Assembly: GCF_017591425.1 (NCBI RefSeq)
Contig: NW_024465777.1
Location: 5,332,001 to 5,396,000, forward strand
DNA length: 64,000 bases
Reading direction: 5' to 3'
Source of the DNA: Ochotona curzoniae
Lineage: Eukaryota; Chordata; Mammalia; Lagomorpha; Ochotonidae
Position numbers and translations under genes: made by a program. Positions 14,661 to 26,859 of this stretch are shown here, in pieces. A model generated the notes under the pieces. That model did no database searches, was not told the origin of the DNA, and saw only the letters and a list, made by a program, of their open reading frames with translations. Numbering within the stretch: position 1 is the stretch's first letter; each line of letters begins with the position of its first letter.

Positions 14661-15389
14661 GACGGGCTGAGGCAGCTCTTAACTGCTTCCCTGCCACCAG
14701 AGACACCTTGGCTGCCTGGCCCCATCCCAGGGCCTCCCAGCATTCCACAGGACAGGCTTCTTGGCGGGGGCAGTGCTGGCAAGGTTTAATCCCTGCCTCC
14801 CTTGCCCCGAACCACCACCACACTATGGCTCCCACACATTTCCTTGCCTGATGTGAAACCTCCCACCTGGCAAGTGAAATCCGTGCCTCCCCCAGAACTG
14901 GTACCCACAGGCACTGGGCCCACAGGAACCAGGCAGTGCAGCTCTGTCCCCTAGGGCCTCCAAATCTCCCTCAGCTCACCCCACACCGTGCCCTCCTCCT
15001 GCCGGAAGCCAGGGGTTCTCATCCGTGATGTGAGCACTACAGAGGAAGAGGTCCTCCTCCAGAACTTGGGAAGGGCCTGGGAGCAGCTCTGGCCACCCAC
15101 TGGAGCCCTGGTTTCCAGCTCTGCTTGTTCCGCCCACAGGCCTGTCTCCTTATCCGCGGTCCACCCTCAGGAGTGCCTGTTCTGAACCCCACGGTGTCTA
15201 TAAACCCCCGAACAAGCTGGCCTTCCTGCTGAGGGCCCCATGGCTCATGCAGGCAGGTGTAAACCAAAACAGGTCGGGAGGGGAGGCGTCCAGCAGAAAG
15301 CAGCAAGTAGCGAGGCTTGGGCAAGATGACTGAGCCCTCCAGGGGAGAAGGGGTCTTGGACGGCTCTCCAAGGGGAGGGAGTTTCAAGG

Positions 15390-15730
15390 TCTCCGGATCG
15401 CGTGCACAACCTCGCTTACAGCAGGAAGAACGCGGCCTGCACCAGCTGCCCCGCCCCATGGGCAAGCTCTGCCTCCTCCTCCACCTCCTGTTGCCGACTC
15501 CACCCTCTGCGCGGCCCAAACCCAGGGGAGCGGTGCCCGCCAGGGGCGGGCCGCCTGCAGCCCGAGCTCCCGGGGTTGGCCGCACCTGGAATGTCGTCAC
15601 GAGGGGGCGGGGCTCCGGGCCAGCCCCCACCCGCCCCCAGTACCTGGGAGGGGGCGCTCAGCCTGCCCTACCTCACCGCACCCCTCAGGTCGGGGGTCCG
15701 CGGGCGCTGTCCGCGGGCGGGGAGCTGGGC
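15390..15730. promoter_or_regulatory. Small CpG-island-like segment
   Basis: CpG density is clearly higher than around it (gatcgcgtgc, gcgcggccc, gccgcctgcagcccg, ccgcgggcgctgtccgcgg). It has a GC box (gggggcggggc, about 15604-15614) beside a CRE-like gtcgtcacg at 15594-15602. It could be an intronic promoter or enhancer of AHDC1. No matching exon was settled. Confidence 0.45.
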
Positions 15731-16529
15731 ACCGAAACAGGGGATCCCCCAGAGAGGGCCCAGCCCAGCCTGGAGCTGGATTTGTACAAAAGGCGACTTG
15801 TTCTTGCTTGGGATGCCTGCGCCTTCTCAAACATACCTACAGCCACACTCAGGGGACAGTTACACCCTTATAGCCTCACAGGGCGGGGAGGGAAGACGGC
15901 TGTGGACAGACCCGGAGGTGGGCGGTAAGAACACCCACCTCATCCTATGTCACATCACCTGCATTGCAGCCCCGGACCAGGGGCACAACACTGCCCCAGT
16001 TCCATCTCCAAGAGCCCCTTCCCATACATCTTAGTCTACAATTTGCCAACTCCTCTGGTTGCCAGGTATACATTGGATGACTTGGTGCTCCGCAAGGCGT
16101 CTTACTAAGGTGATTATTTTTACTGAGCACTTACTTCATGCAATCCTAATGATCCCACCTGGTAGCTGGTAGTCTTCCTATTTGGTCAGATGGCAGCAAT
16201 TTGCCTGACACAGACACCAGGTTCAGCTCCGGTGCTGTGGCCTTGGTCTCCTACCTTACCATCTTAGCACTCCCAGTGTCCCACAGTCCACAAACCAGGC
16301 AGCAAAGCCTAAACACACCTCAATGTCACTGGGCTGGTTTTTCTCACTAATCCAAAACAAGGACTGGGGGGCAGGGCAAGTGTCTTTTCCTTCTGAGCTC
16401 TCCCCATGCTGGATACTTGGTCCTTAGTCATTACAAATGGGGGCCCAGAGTGACAATGCAGCAGCCAGCAAAGACCACCTTGCACCTTTCCCACAGGTTT
16501 ACCTCTATTTCTGTCTACCCCTGGAAGGG

Positions 16530-16553
16530 GGTGTGTGTGTGTGTGTGTGTGTG
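16530..16553. repeat. (GT)n microsatellite
   Basis: About 12 uninterrupted GT units. Confidence 0.9.
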
Positions 16554-18449
16554 CCTGCAACTCTCCTTGACCTCGAGGACCTAGCCCCCCCCCAGCCCCC
16601 AAGCCCCTGCTGATAACAAGCTGAAACAAACTCCTTCCTAGGCCGTCAAAGCACCTATCCTGGGGGAGCAGGCGCTGTGATCCCCGGAGCCTGGCTAGGG
16701 AGAAAGATCGGGTTACTCCTTCCCCAGCTGTGCCCCTGCTGCAGGGGGCTGACCTTTCACCTCCTCCAGGCCAGGACCCAAAGGGGGCTGGAGTCCAGCC
16801 CTCACCTCCTGTTAACCCTGTGCCTGCCTCATCTCTTCTGGGTTCCCCAGCAGGGCCAGGCTGGTGGGTCCCAGGAAGCCGGTTGGGCATGCCAATCTTT
16901 TCCTCCCCTCTTGGACTCAGGGTCCAATTTCCCAGACAGCTTTTACAGAGCTGCTCCTCCCTGCCCCCTGCCCTAGCTGCCCTGTGGGGATCAGATACCT
17001 CCGCCCAAGCAGCTGAAAATGACCTGGGCTATTTTCGCTCAGGGATCACATTGCAAACTCCCCCTGGAGCTGACAGCTTCCCACATCCCTCCGGACCACG
17101 GCCCCCCATCCCTCACCCTGGGCACTAACAAGACAGGCAGGTTGTCAGAGACCACCAGCCTGCAATGCTCCAGTGGGGACACTGAGACCGTGACGAACCA
17201 AGCACCATGGCTGGGCAGAGACCCAGGCTGCCTGGTACCCGCCCAGGTCTCTCTCCACTGTCCCAGCACGGTCTGCTCCGTACCCTAGATTTCAGGGCCT
17301 CTGACCTAGCCAGAGCCCCAGCCAACCTTCGCCAGGCACCAGAAAGTCCCACTGCAGGCTACCCACAAGCCCCTGCGCTGCCCTGCCTGTCTGGAACCAC
17401 CTTTGTCACACTTTGTGTAGACTCATACCTGTGTCCAAGACACGTGGACCACCAGGAGGATGGAAAGATGTGGGAGGGTGAGGCCTAGGCTCGGGCTTTG
17501 TTCCCAGCTGCCTGGGCCCCATCTTCTTGCTTCCCCCACTTTGATCCCCACATTTTGGCCCTCCAGGCACCTCCCCCCCTTTTGCCACTGCCTTGCCCTC
17601 TGCCACCTGCCCTAACCCTCCTGGGTAGGAATGTGACTGGTCAGGTCTCAGCTCTAAGGTGACAGCCCCCCATCTTGCTGTCCCTCCCCCAGCCCGGGGG
17701 AGCTCACATACCGAGGTGAGGGTGGGGTGCTGCTTTAACCCTTTGCAGTCTGGCACTCACAGGAAGGCTGCAGGTGTGTATAGGCAGAATCCGCTGCCTG
17801 AGGGGAATGGCATGGGGTGGAGGTGGGGGTGTGGGTATCTGCCAGGCTAGTCTCTATCAAGGAAAATTGCCCTTTGCCATGCTAAATGCTTTAATCTCAT
17901 TTCCCAGGACATTAGGGGAAACTGTCAGGAGTTGGTACTGAGGGCAGGGAAGAAAAAGAGGTGTCATGAACTCCAACCCCAGAAGCCCCTAGTCTGATGG
18001 GAGAAACACAACCTTGCCCTGGGGAGTCGGATGGGGGAAAAGCAGGCATGGAGGCCACCAGGACAAAGAGCTGGGATGGCAGGAGAGCAGAGGGAGCTGC
18101 GGCGGTGCGAGTGGGAGGAACCCGGGGCAGGAGCACAACAAGCCAGGTGGGGTCAGACCCGGGCAGGCTTCCCGGAGGCCCCTCAGCCCACACCTCTCCC
18201 CCCAGGCTCTGGAATCTCGGGGGTCAGGGCTGAGGGACAGCCCCACCCCCTGCTCCCCTCAGGCTCAGGAATTCCACCAGCCAAGGGGGTGGGGGTGTGT
18301 GGAGGAAGGACGGCTGCTTCGGCCTCAGTCCAAGTTGGCTCCCACTGGACCAGGAACTGCAGCGCTTCCACAGCCCCCCACCCCCACCCAAGCCCCTGGG
18401 CTGGCCCCCAGCCCCCTCCCCCCTCCCCGGCTGGCACAGTGTGTGCCAG

Positions 18450-18760
18450 GCACTGGCAGAAAACAAACCCGCCGGGGTGGGTTTGCAGGGAGCTGGGTAA
18501 CCTTGACACAGTTGCGGCAGTCGCTAATGGCAGACACACACTCCGCCTGTTCTGGGGGGACTGTTGCCGTTGCTAGGAAACCGGCAGCCGCGTGAATGGA
18601 AATGGGTCAGTAAACCTGGGGAGAGATAGTGTGACACTCGAACCACTGCAGCTGCTCCAGCCCACACCGAAATCCCTCCTCTTCAATATTTATCACTCCC
18701 GCCTGGGCCCTTAGCTCCTGCCAGACCCTGCACCAGCCTGGCCCTCGGGCTCCCCCAGGG
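18450..18760. promoter_or_regulatory. Candidate regulatory block with RFX-like site
   Basis: A mixed-composition block in a C-rich intron. It carries GTTGCTAGGAAAC at 18569-18581, close to the X-box core bound by RFX factors, together with GTCGCTAATGG and TTCAATATTTATC words. No exon is supported. Conservation is inferred. Confidence 0.3.
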
Positions 18761-19575
18761 CCAGTGGGGGGTAGAGAAGAAAGGTGGAGGGGGGACTGCT
18801 TATCCACTTGGGGGGAAAACCAGGCGGGCTAGAACTGGTTCTGGAGGAGATTGAACAGGAAACAGAGTCTAATCCCGTGGTGGGGAAGGGGTTAAAAGGT
18901 CAATTCACGCCTGTTCCTGACTTAGGCACTGTGGTAAAATTACTGTGAGAGTGAGCTGGCTTGTGGCTGCCTGCCTGTTTGCTTGCTTACCTGTGGAGGA
19001 CTGACTGAGCCTGGAGATGTCCCTCCTTAGATCCTGGGGCCCCTCCCTCCATAGGGGTGAAGGGCAACGGGGTTCCAGAACACCTTCCAGCCCGAAAGAA
19101 ATACCAGTGGATGATGGCCTCAATACTCTCTAAACACACGTCACACGGCCAGGAGCTGCAGATGGCCCTGCCGTCCCGACTACACAGCCTGGACAAGCTG
19201 GACAACAGTCCCACAACAGTGCTGACAACTGTAGTTCTGAGTTCAACACCCACCTACAAGCCGACAAACCCAGGCAACAGGCAAGGCTGAGCTTTCCCTT
19301 GCTCCTCACCGCCCTGGAAGGCTGCTAGGATTCCGTGTCTTCCCCTCCTTGCATGGGCAGCCTCTCTGTTGTGCACATACACTGCCCCTGTGGTAGCTCT
19401 CCTGGACTCACCAGCCTGAAGCTTCGTGCCTAGCACCCCGTTACCTGACTGGTCCCAGACTCACACCTTCCCTCCTGGGCTATGCAGCCTCACAACCCCA
19501 CTGATACAAGCTCCAAGAGCTTCAGGTCTCAGCAGTTCGGCGGAGGGGGTCCTGGAAATCAGCACTGCCACTCAC

Positions 19576-19623
19576 CTGGGTGATGGGGCCCCCTCCACCC
19601 ATCCCCAGCCCCTACCAGGATCC
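19576..19623 (-). other. Candidate 48-nt alternative upstream exon
   Basis: The minus strand shows a good acceptor (CTCCCTCTCTGACACACCTTTCAG) at 19624 and a strong donor (CCCAG|GTGAGTGG) at 19575, enclosing 48 bases. One of its frames is open and ends in phase 1 with G, which would fit the 178-nt exon at 7523. Chance splice-like pairs are common in 40 kb of intron, so support is modest. Confidence 0.3.
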
Positions 19624-21461
19624 CTGAAAGGTGTGTCAGAGAGGGAGCAGCCTTTGGGGGGGGGGGATACCTTAACAGGAATCTCCCAGCTGACAGGGTT
19701 CTCTGTGTGCTTCTATCTCCTAGGATACATCAGTCAACATGGGCTAGGAGCCTGTCAGAGCTAGAAGATGCCTTAGGGAGGCACTAATCCAGCCGCCTCC
19801 TCGAGGCAGCAGGAAGCTAAAAGCCAGAGTCAGAGAGACGGCTCTCTGGGTCTCAGCTTGCTGCCTGAAGCCTCACAGCCGGCTGCTGCAGCAGGCCCTT
19901 CTCTTGGCAGTTCCTCCCTGGGAACCCTCTAGGAGTTGGAGAGAAATGGAGAGAGAGAAAGGCGCGTGCTGGGTGGGGGTGGCGTACACAGCCCCAAGAC
20001 AGAGGGAGGTGGGAGTGGACTGGCTGGGAGGGGCCGTGTGTTGTGTTGTTACCGAGAACTGTCCACAGTGTGCTCAGATGGGAGCACCTGGCAGCCAGGA
20101 GCCTGGGCACATAAATGTGGTCCAGCCCAGGCTTTGCCAAAACGACCTGTGGACATTCATCCTTGCTCTACTTCCTGTCCCCTCACACCCACTGTAAGCT
20201 GCTGACCCAAAAAAAAGGGAAGGGTGTGTTCCCCTGTTCCCCGTCCCTGGCCTTGACCATAACTGCACTCCAGTCCCAGGGCCTCCCTGCCTTAGCTTAT
20301 TTAATAGATGTGTGTTAGGAAGCCTCTGGGAGCATGGATGAAGAGGTACTCTCAGAGGCAGTTTTGATATCAACATCATTTTGCAGGAAAGCACATTGAG
20401 GCCCAGGGTGGGGTCATTTGCTCAAGCCCACATAGGCAACACATGGAACCTTGACCCCTTGCAGTATACCACATCATTCTCAGCTCCCAAGGCTGGCCAA
20501 TTAAACAGGTAACAAGAACTGGACTTGGAAGTGGAGGGGCCCAGGTCCCACACCCTGGGCAGAGGGGCAGCGAAAGCCATGGATTTGACTGTGGGTATCC
20601 CTCTGGCAGCGGCAGAATGAAATATCAGGAGTATGGAGGCAGAGTTCACCAGCCTCACCAGCCTGGAGGGCTGGGCCAGAGCCACTCTGCCAGCTGCACC
20701 CCCCCCCAGTGGGGTAACAAGAGAGCACTGTGAGCAAATTGGGCCCTTTCCCTGGGCCTCAGTTTCCCCATCGGTTCTAAGAGTTGGCCTAGCATGAAGG
20801 CCTTCCAAAAGGTCTGTCTGGCTTTAAACATTCAGTGACCAGCAGGCCTCTCAGTCCCCAGAGCCCACACAGAAGGTTCTCCCTTTAGCATCCAGGGCAC
20901 AAATAAGTGAACTCCATGCAACTAGGTATCTCCATCCTTCTCAAGTTCAGTGTTGCTTGTGGGAGGGGGAGTTCAAGCACTTTAAAGGGCTGCCTCTACT
21001 CCCCTCACTGAGGCTGGATGGCACACAGGTTCCCCGACTGTGGGCAAACTGCACCCTCTCTGCACCTGATCGCACCATGTGACTAGGGGCCCAATAACAT
21101 CCAGTTTTTCAGGCAAGAGGGAAAGGAGGTAGTGAAGGGACTGGCTCAAGGTCACACAGCAAGCAAGTGACAGAGAAGGCATTGCAGCTGCGCCCATCCT
21201 CAAGGTTTTTGTGTAAGCCGCTAAGGGTGGCTGGGAGGCGGGGAAGGAAGCGAGACGAACAGGGGCCACTGGTGGAGGGGGCGGGGGAATGCACCCCAGG
21301 CGGGGGAGATGCCTGCGTAGTAGCCAAACGTTCAACAGCTTGCGAGGCACCAAATGGCGTGGTGGGAAAGCTCCCTTCCCCCACAAAGAACAGGGTGGAC
21401 CTCTTTCCCTCCCTCAATCCACAGCAGTACCAAGAGCGAGCCCAGGAGGTCACTCACTTAC

Positions 21462-21800
21462 CTACTCTCCTGGGTCTCAGGGCTCCAGGAAAATGAGGCC
21501 CCCCTCTCGCCCAGGGGCCCTCCTTCTGGCCTCCAGGTCCGGCAAGGTGCAAGAGCCGCCACCAGAGAAGGTTCCTCCCGCCGTCGGGGAAAAGAACCCA
21601 AGGCTTTTCCAGCCCGGCCGCCCCCGACCGGCTCGGCAGTGGAGACCCCGGTCTCGACCCCGTCCAGGAAGCCCTGAGACGCCTCTCACTGCAGCGGGAG
21701 GCATCGGTCCGTCCGCCTCGCTGTCTTCCCGCCGCCGCCTCCCAGGCTACCTGGCCACCCCCGCACCCTCCCAGATGAGGCCGCGGAGCTCCTAACTCCA
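21462..21800 (-). other. Candidate alternative first exon of AHDC1 (5' end unknown)
   Basis: A very strong donor, AGTAG|GTAAGTGAGTG, sits at 21460-21461 on the minus strand at the edge of a CpG island. The upstream sequence is CpG-rich with no convincing acceptor nearby, as expected for a first exon. The exon's 5' limit given here is nominal. Confidence 0.35.
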
Positions 21801-22650
21801 GGAGGAGGTGACGGGCCGAGAGGGAAACCAGGCGGCTGGGGGAGGGGCGGTGCTTGCACCTGGCCCCTCTCTCCCTGCCCGGGTGGGAGGGGCGGGACTG
21901 GACCCCCGCCAGCCTCTAAAAGGGCGGGGAGGAGAGAAGCGCAGCCGGGGCTCTGGCGGGGAGCCCTCTCCCAGCACCCAAGCCGCCAAGGCGCCCCCTA
22001 GGGCCGGGCGTCGGGGCGCCCCCTGCGCCAGCGGCGCGCTCGGCCCGTTTCCCCGGCCGGCCGCGCGCTCTCCAGCTGCAGGAAATTCCAGAAGCTCTCC
22101 ATCATCCCGGCGCAGCGCGCGGCCCCGGCTGCCAAGGATCCCAAGGATCCCCGAAGGAGAGCCACATGCCGGCCGGCCGACCGGCCGCGCGGCCCGCCCT
22201 CGCCCCCCACCCCGTCCAACTAGGCCGGCCAGCCACGTCGGGTCGGGCGGGGACCCGCCAGGGGCCCACCCTTTCCCGCGCCCCGGGCCCAGCGGAATGC
22301 GTGGCAGCCCCGACTGGGGGCTATTTTGAGCGGGAGGGGAGCGGCCCGGCCTTGGTGTTTTCGGCTTTTTCCTGGCCCCCGGCCCGCCGGCCCGGCCCTC
22401 GGCTGCCCAAGAAGAGGGGGTAGGGTGGGGGAGGAGAGGGGTCACGTGGCGGGGGGGAAGGGCGGCTGGGGCCCGGGGCCCAGGAGGCGCCCTGCCGCGG
22501 ACCGGACCTACGCTCTCAGCCCGGGCCAAGCGGTGCGAATATTAATAGAGCGCCTGGCTCGGGCGCTGGCTCCAGGGCGCCCGCTACCTGCGCGCCCCTC
22601 CTCCGGGAGCGCAGGCGACCAGGACGCACCCTTGCCGACGGCGGACTAGG
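21480..22650. promoter_or_regulatory. CpG island, probable alternative promoter
   Basis: About 1.2 kb dense in CpG with several GC boxes (aggggcggtg, gaggggcggg, aagggcggggagg). It has an E-box CACGTG at 22443-22448, a TATA-like ctctaaaagggcgggg near 21911 that would face plus, and gaatattaatag near 22536. It is intronic to AHDC1 and may start a shorter AHDC1 transcript, an antisense transcript, or both. Confidence 0.7.
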
Positions 22651-22777
22651 GCCTTACTGGATAGCGCCAGTGGGCACCAGTGGCCAATCAGCGAACTCGA
22701 TTTCCTTACCTGTGAATTGGGGACGAGCTACCGGGCTTTATATGGTGAGTACCATATCCAATTTTGGCTGGCCACAC

Positions 22778-22828
22778 TCCTTTCCTTTCCTTTCCTTTCT
22801 TCTTCTTCTTTTTTTTTTTTTTTTTTTT
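22778..22828. repeat. Pyrimidine tract (CCTTT)n-(TTC)n-poly-T
   Basis: About 50 bases, all T and C, ending in about 20 T. Read on the minus strand it looks like the A-rich tail of a retro-inserted sequence lying to its right, but no element body was recognised. Confidence 0.8.
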
Positions 22829-22984
22829 GAGGTGGGGGCAGCTTTCCTACTTGTAAAGTGAGGAGGCCTGAGGAGTCTTTCCCTGGAAAAACGTTCACAC
22901 CTGGACCATAAATTTTTCACTTGGAACTCACCTCAGCCCCACCCACGCCCAAGGGTAACGGCCATCGCTGCCCCAGCTCACCTA

Positions 22985-23160
22985 TTTTAGGTCCCCATGG
23001 AGAAGGCAGTACTAGCCCCCTTGTTGCTGATGACGAGGGAGGCTATGTGACCGCCCAAAGGTCACGCAAGTGGCACAGGACAAACATCACATCTTTGGTA
23101 CAGAGGAGGGGACTGAGGCAAGGCAAGATGTGCCAGTTGCCTCCAGCCGGTGACTAGCAA
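22985..23160 (+). repeat. MIR-like remnant
   Basis: The words ctgatgacgagggaggctatgtgac, caaaggtcacgcaagtggcac and gaggcaaggcaag resemble the MIR core. Old and divergent. Confidence 0.45.
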
Positions 23161-23834
23161 AGGTGGGTCCCCCAACCCAAGGACTCCTGTTTAAGCACCT
23201 GGCAGGCTCCCAACTAAGTGTCCCAGACTCCCAGACGCCCAGGGTGCAGTAATTCATCAAATTCTAGCCCCAGTGTCATTGGGGTGAGGAGAGATGGCTT
23301 AGTGGGGGGACAGCTTAGGACAGGCTCTGCTAACCACTACCCCCCCCAGCAAGGAAGCACAAAGACTGGCAGCCCCCCCCAACCCCGCCCCGGAAACCTG
23401 GCAGTTTATTTCTGTCTCTGGGCCCCCTGTTTCCACAGTCAGTCCAGGAAGGCTGGTAGCAGCTGGCTGAGAAGGGTGGAGCTTCAGCTCCCACAAGGGT
23501 CCAGCTGCCACCCTGCCTCCCGCCCCACCTGCCAGGCCAGACTAGACATCAGAGGTGACAACTGGGATGAGGGAGGGAGGAAAGCAGGGGCTAGGGGAAC
23601 GCAGAGCCCCAACACAGGTCCTATCTGGGACCAGAAGGTCAGGACTCCGGGGCAGGAAAGGTAGTTGTGTTAGGCCAGCCCCAAGTCCAAATGCTCTCCT
23701 GGGCTGGGTTGGCCACACCCAGTTCACGTTGTCTAAGGGTGGGACCTCTGGCACATCCAGCCCTATTTAGTCCAAATCCTTCTTCCTATGACTCCTCTGG
23801 CTCCAGGTCCCCAAGAAAAGCATAATTCTAAACC

Positions 23835-24135
23835 TGTGCTGCCCAACATAGCAGCTACTGGCTACTTGTAGTGCCTAGGCGCCAGCAGGATGACTGGTCT
23901 GAATCAGGATGTGCAGTGAGTATAAAACACATACCTGATTCTGCAGTCCTATAAACAACTAAAACATCCCAATACTGTTTTATAATGATTATATGTTAAA
24001 AGGATCATGTCTGGGATACACTGGGCTAGATAAGATACATTGTTAAAAAATAAATTTCACACTATCTTTTGACTGTGTTTCATGTGGCTACTAGAAAATT
24101 TTAAACTATACTATGTGGCTTTCATTGCTGTTGTA
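23835..24135 (+). mobile_element. hAT-Charlie-type non-autonomous DNA transposon remnant (MER5-like)
   Basis: It begins ctgtgctgcccaacatagcag, passes gtgcagtgagtataaaacacatacc, gattatatgttaaaaggatcatgtctgggatacactggg and aataaatttcac, and ends catgtggctactagaaaattttaaac... atgtggct. This follows a familiar mammalian hAT-Charlie short element in order. The exact family name is not certain. Confidence 0.7.
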
Positions 24136-24539
24136 CACACCTGCTCTGAGATGCTATGGTGCCCTGGCCTGGGATCAGCATTCTGCTTGCTCCAGATCAG
24201 TATCTGTGTGGCTTTCACTCACCCACTGCCCCATATTCAGACCACAGCCCGATATGTGGGTCTCAGTCTCACTACCCTGCACCCTCCCACCCCAGCTTTC
24301 TGGAAATGGAGGCTCTACCAGGGATATGCTTGAAACTACTATCTGGTACCTTTCTTTATCAATTCCCAAAACAGCTCAACAAGAGTGTGGCTCTGGATTA
24401 CCTTCCACACTAACCCGCCGCAGATCTAGATTCCAGTCTGACCCCACCCCCGCCCCCGAAGCTTGCCCTCTTAGGTCTCCATCAGGTTTGATATCTACAC
24501 CAGCACTGTGGCAGAGAAGGTAAAAGCCACCACCACTTC

Positions 24540-24810
24540 AGATGCCAATATATCATATGGGCACCAGTTTGTGTCCCAACTGCTGCACTTCTGATCCAGT
24601 TCTTTGCCGATGCGCCTAGCAGTGGAGGAAGACCTCAGTGCTTGGGCCCCTGCATCCACATGGGAGACAGGGATGAAGTTTCTGGCTTCAGCTAGGGCCA
24701 GCGCTGCCTATTATGGTCATCTGGGGAGTGAAGCAGCAGATGGACAATCTCTCTGTCTTTCCCCCTTGTCTTTGTAACTCTACATTCCAAAATAAATCTT
24801 TTTTCTTCTC
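24540..24810 (+). repeat. Lagomorph C-type SINE
   Basis: It contains catatgggcaccagtttgtgtcc, cacttctgatccagttctttg, agtgcttgggcccctgcatcc, atgggagacagggatgaag, tctggggagtgaagcagcag and an A-rich end. It inserts close to or between two hAT remnants. Confidence 0.8.
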
Positions 24811-24829
24811 TCTCTCTGCGTCTAGACCA

Positions 24830-25110
24830 GGGGTTGGCATACTGTGGCCCAGAGGCCAACTCTGGCCTGTCATTGGATTTGTGTGGAACACAGCCAAGTT
24901 CATTTCTGCATTGTCTGTAACTGCTTTCAAGACACGACAGCAGGATTGAGTACTCAGGACAGACACCAAATGACCTATAAAACCTGGAAGTTTTACTCTC
25001 CAGCTGTTTACAGAAAACTCCTGTCCCACAGGACTGACGGACCCAAGTCCCCAGAAATCTGGATTCCAGTCAGAGCCAAGACCTGCTCATAATCTGCACC
25101 ACCTCCTGCT
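24830..25110 (+). mobile_element. hAT-type DNA transposon remnant
   Basis: The start caggggttggcatactgtggcccagaggcc and internal ggaacacagccaagttcatt...cagcaggattgagtac...ttactctccagctgtttacag follow a known mammalian hAT-Charlie MITE with a ggtcggcaaactacggccc-type end. It is diverged and I do not assign a subfamily. Confidence 0.6.
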
Positions 25111-25727
25111 GTAGTTCTGGAAGATGCTGTCGCCAGGATCTTAAACCAGAGCCTGACCCTGGCCCCAAGGAGCTTCGCATCCAGGTTCTCCTCAAGTCTT
25201 GGCAAATGGGTACCAGGACTCCTCTCTGGGGTGGGAGGACTCCCTCAGACAGATTATGGCTTTGGGATGGGGCGGGGAGGGCGTGGCTGATTCTGGAGAT
25301 CTACCTCCTCAAAGGGGCAGACCATAATCAGGCCAAGAGTAGATCAGCCCCATACTCCACAGCCCTGCCCTGTGGGCTCCAGAGCTTCCCTGGGCACAGA
25401 CATCAAGCCCTTGCCTCTGGCTGAGGAGGAACCACTGCCCCCTCCCCCTGACCTTCACCCCCCCCTTCTCTATGTCCTTCTTGAAGAATCTTCCTGGGTC
25501 TGCCCCTCACCCTGCCATGTTTTTTTTCCCTCAGTCCCAGAACCCTGGCCTGACCTTGTGGTTAGGATCTCAGGTCCTGTAGCTGACAGTCGAGACCTGA
25601 GCTCTGACCCTGAGCCAATCATTCCCCCTATTTAGGCCTCTTCAGTTTTCACCACTATAAAAATGGAGTAATAATACCAGGGTCTATTTCATAGGATTGT
25701 TCTACCCCTTTAACAACATCATGAAGT

Positions 25728-25955
25728 AGTCTAGCAGTTCCACTTCTGATCCAGCTCCCTGATAATGTGTCTGGGAGGCAGTGGGAGATGGGCCCAGTAC
25801 TTGGGTCCCTGTCATCCAAGTGGGAGATCTGAATGGAGCTCCCAGCTCTGGCCATGAGGCCATCTGGGAAATGAACCAATAGATGGAAGATTTTCTTTCT
25901 CTCCTTTACTGTAAAATCTGCCTTTTTTAAATTATAAATAAACAAATAAATGGAA
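25728..25955 (+). repeat. Lagomorph C-type SINE, 5' truncated
   Basis: Shows cagttccacttctgatccagctccct, ccagtacttgggtccctg, aagtgggagatctgaatgg, gaaatgaaccaatagatgg and an AAATAAACAAATAAA tail. Confidence 0.8.
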
Positions 25956-26859
25956 AAGGGGCATGAATTTCAGCCCAAGTGGGACAGAGAGAGAAAAGTC
26001 AGGTAGAGGGCTGGCACCAGGGAAACAGTCACCTGGGTCCTAGACATTCTCCCAGTTCAGGCTAGCTCCAACCTGACCCATCATTTCTCACCTGCTTGTC
26101 TGAGGAAGCCCCCTAGGGGCCCCTATGCAATCACCTGGGCGCCATGTGCCCCACCTAGGGCAGAGGGATTTCATGACCCTGTCTCTACCTGGAAAGGTCT
26201 TAGAGCTCCCTACCACTAACCACAACGTCAAGGCTGAGGATTTGGGCCTGACATCCAAGGGCCTTCATGGCCAGCTCCAGACTGGCCAACCCCTGGCTGT
26301 TCCCTCTCCTGTGACCAGTAGACTACACTGCCCCAAGCCACCCCCCAGCCTTAGTCTCAACACCACCCACAGGCTCACTCAGTTCTGGACGCTGTCTGCC
26401 CCTTTGCTCAATCACAGTGTCTCAGACCTGCCCAGCTGTCCCTGCTCTGCCCTGGGGCTTGGCCCTGGGGTCAGCCACTCCCGGGGCTCACCCTCAGCAG
26501 CCAGGCCTGGACAAGCGGGCCACAAGTCCGTTCCATGGAAACGAGCCTTTGCCCCGGCTCTCCACTCACCCGAGGACATGGACCGCCGGGGCACTGCCCC
26601 CGCCCTCGCTGATCTACTTCTCTCAATCTGTTTCGTCTCACTTTCAAACAGTTCTGCTCACCTCCCAGGGACCTGAGGATGGCCCTCTAAGTCAGGACCC
26701 CCAGGGGTTGGAGGGTCCTTCTCTAGAAACTGGGGATGGCAACACTTGAACATCACACAGCACTCCTGGCTGGGAGGTGCCTTTTCTCATATGCCCCACT
26801 ACCCAGATAACACCAAGGGCACCCCCATCTGTAAGTTTACTTAGAACCATCATGACCCT

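Larger units (their letters stand above)
7524..15380 (-). other. AHDC1 5' intron, second part
   Basis: Intronic, without recognised genes. Contents are a GT-rich degraded tract (8200-8850), a (CT)22 microsatellite (8924-8967), GA-rich tracts (9640-9800 and 13340-13920), MIR-like remnants (about 11800-11935 and 12260-12330), and possible regulatory blocks at 10010-10155, 12350-12530 and 14390-14660. Confidence 0.55.
15731..21461 (-). other. AHDC1 5' intron, third part
   Basis: Intronic. It holds a GT microsatellite (16530-16553), a possible regulatory block at 18450-18760, a 48-nt candidate exon at 19576-19623 and MIR-like remnants around 20745-20800 and 21105-21185. Nothing else is recognised. 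Confidence 0.5.

Noticed and set aside
17406..17756. Minus-strand open frame ending in phase 1 at a GTATGAGT donor
   Set aside because: Donor is reasonable but there is no supporting acceptor or protein-like sequence.
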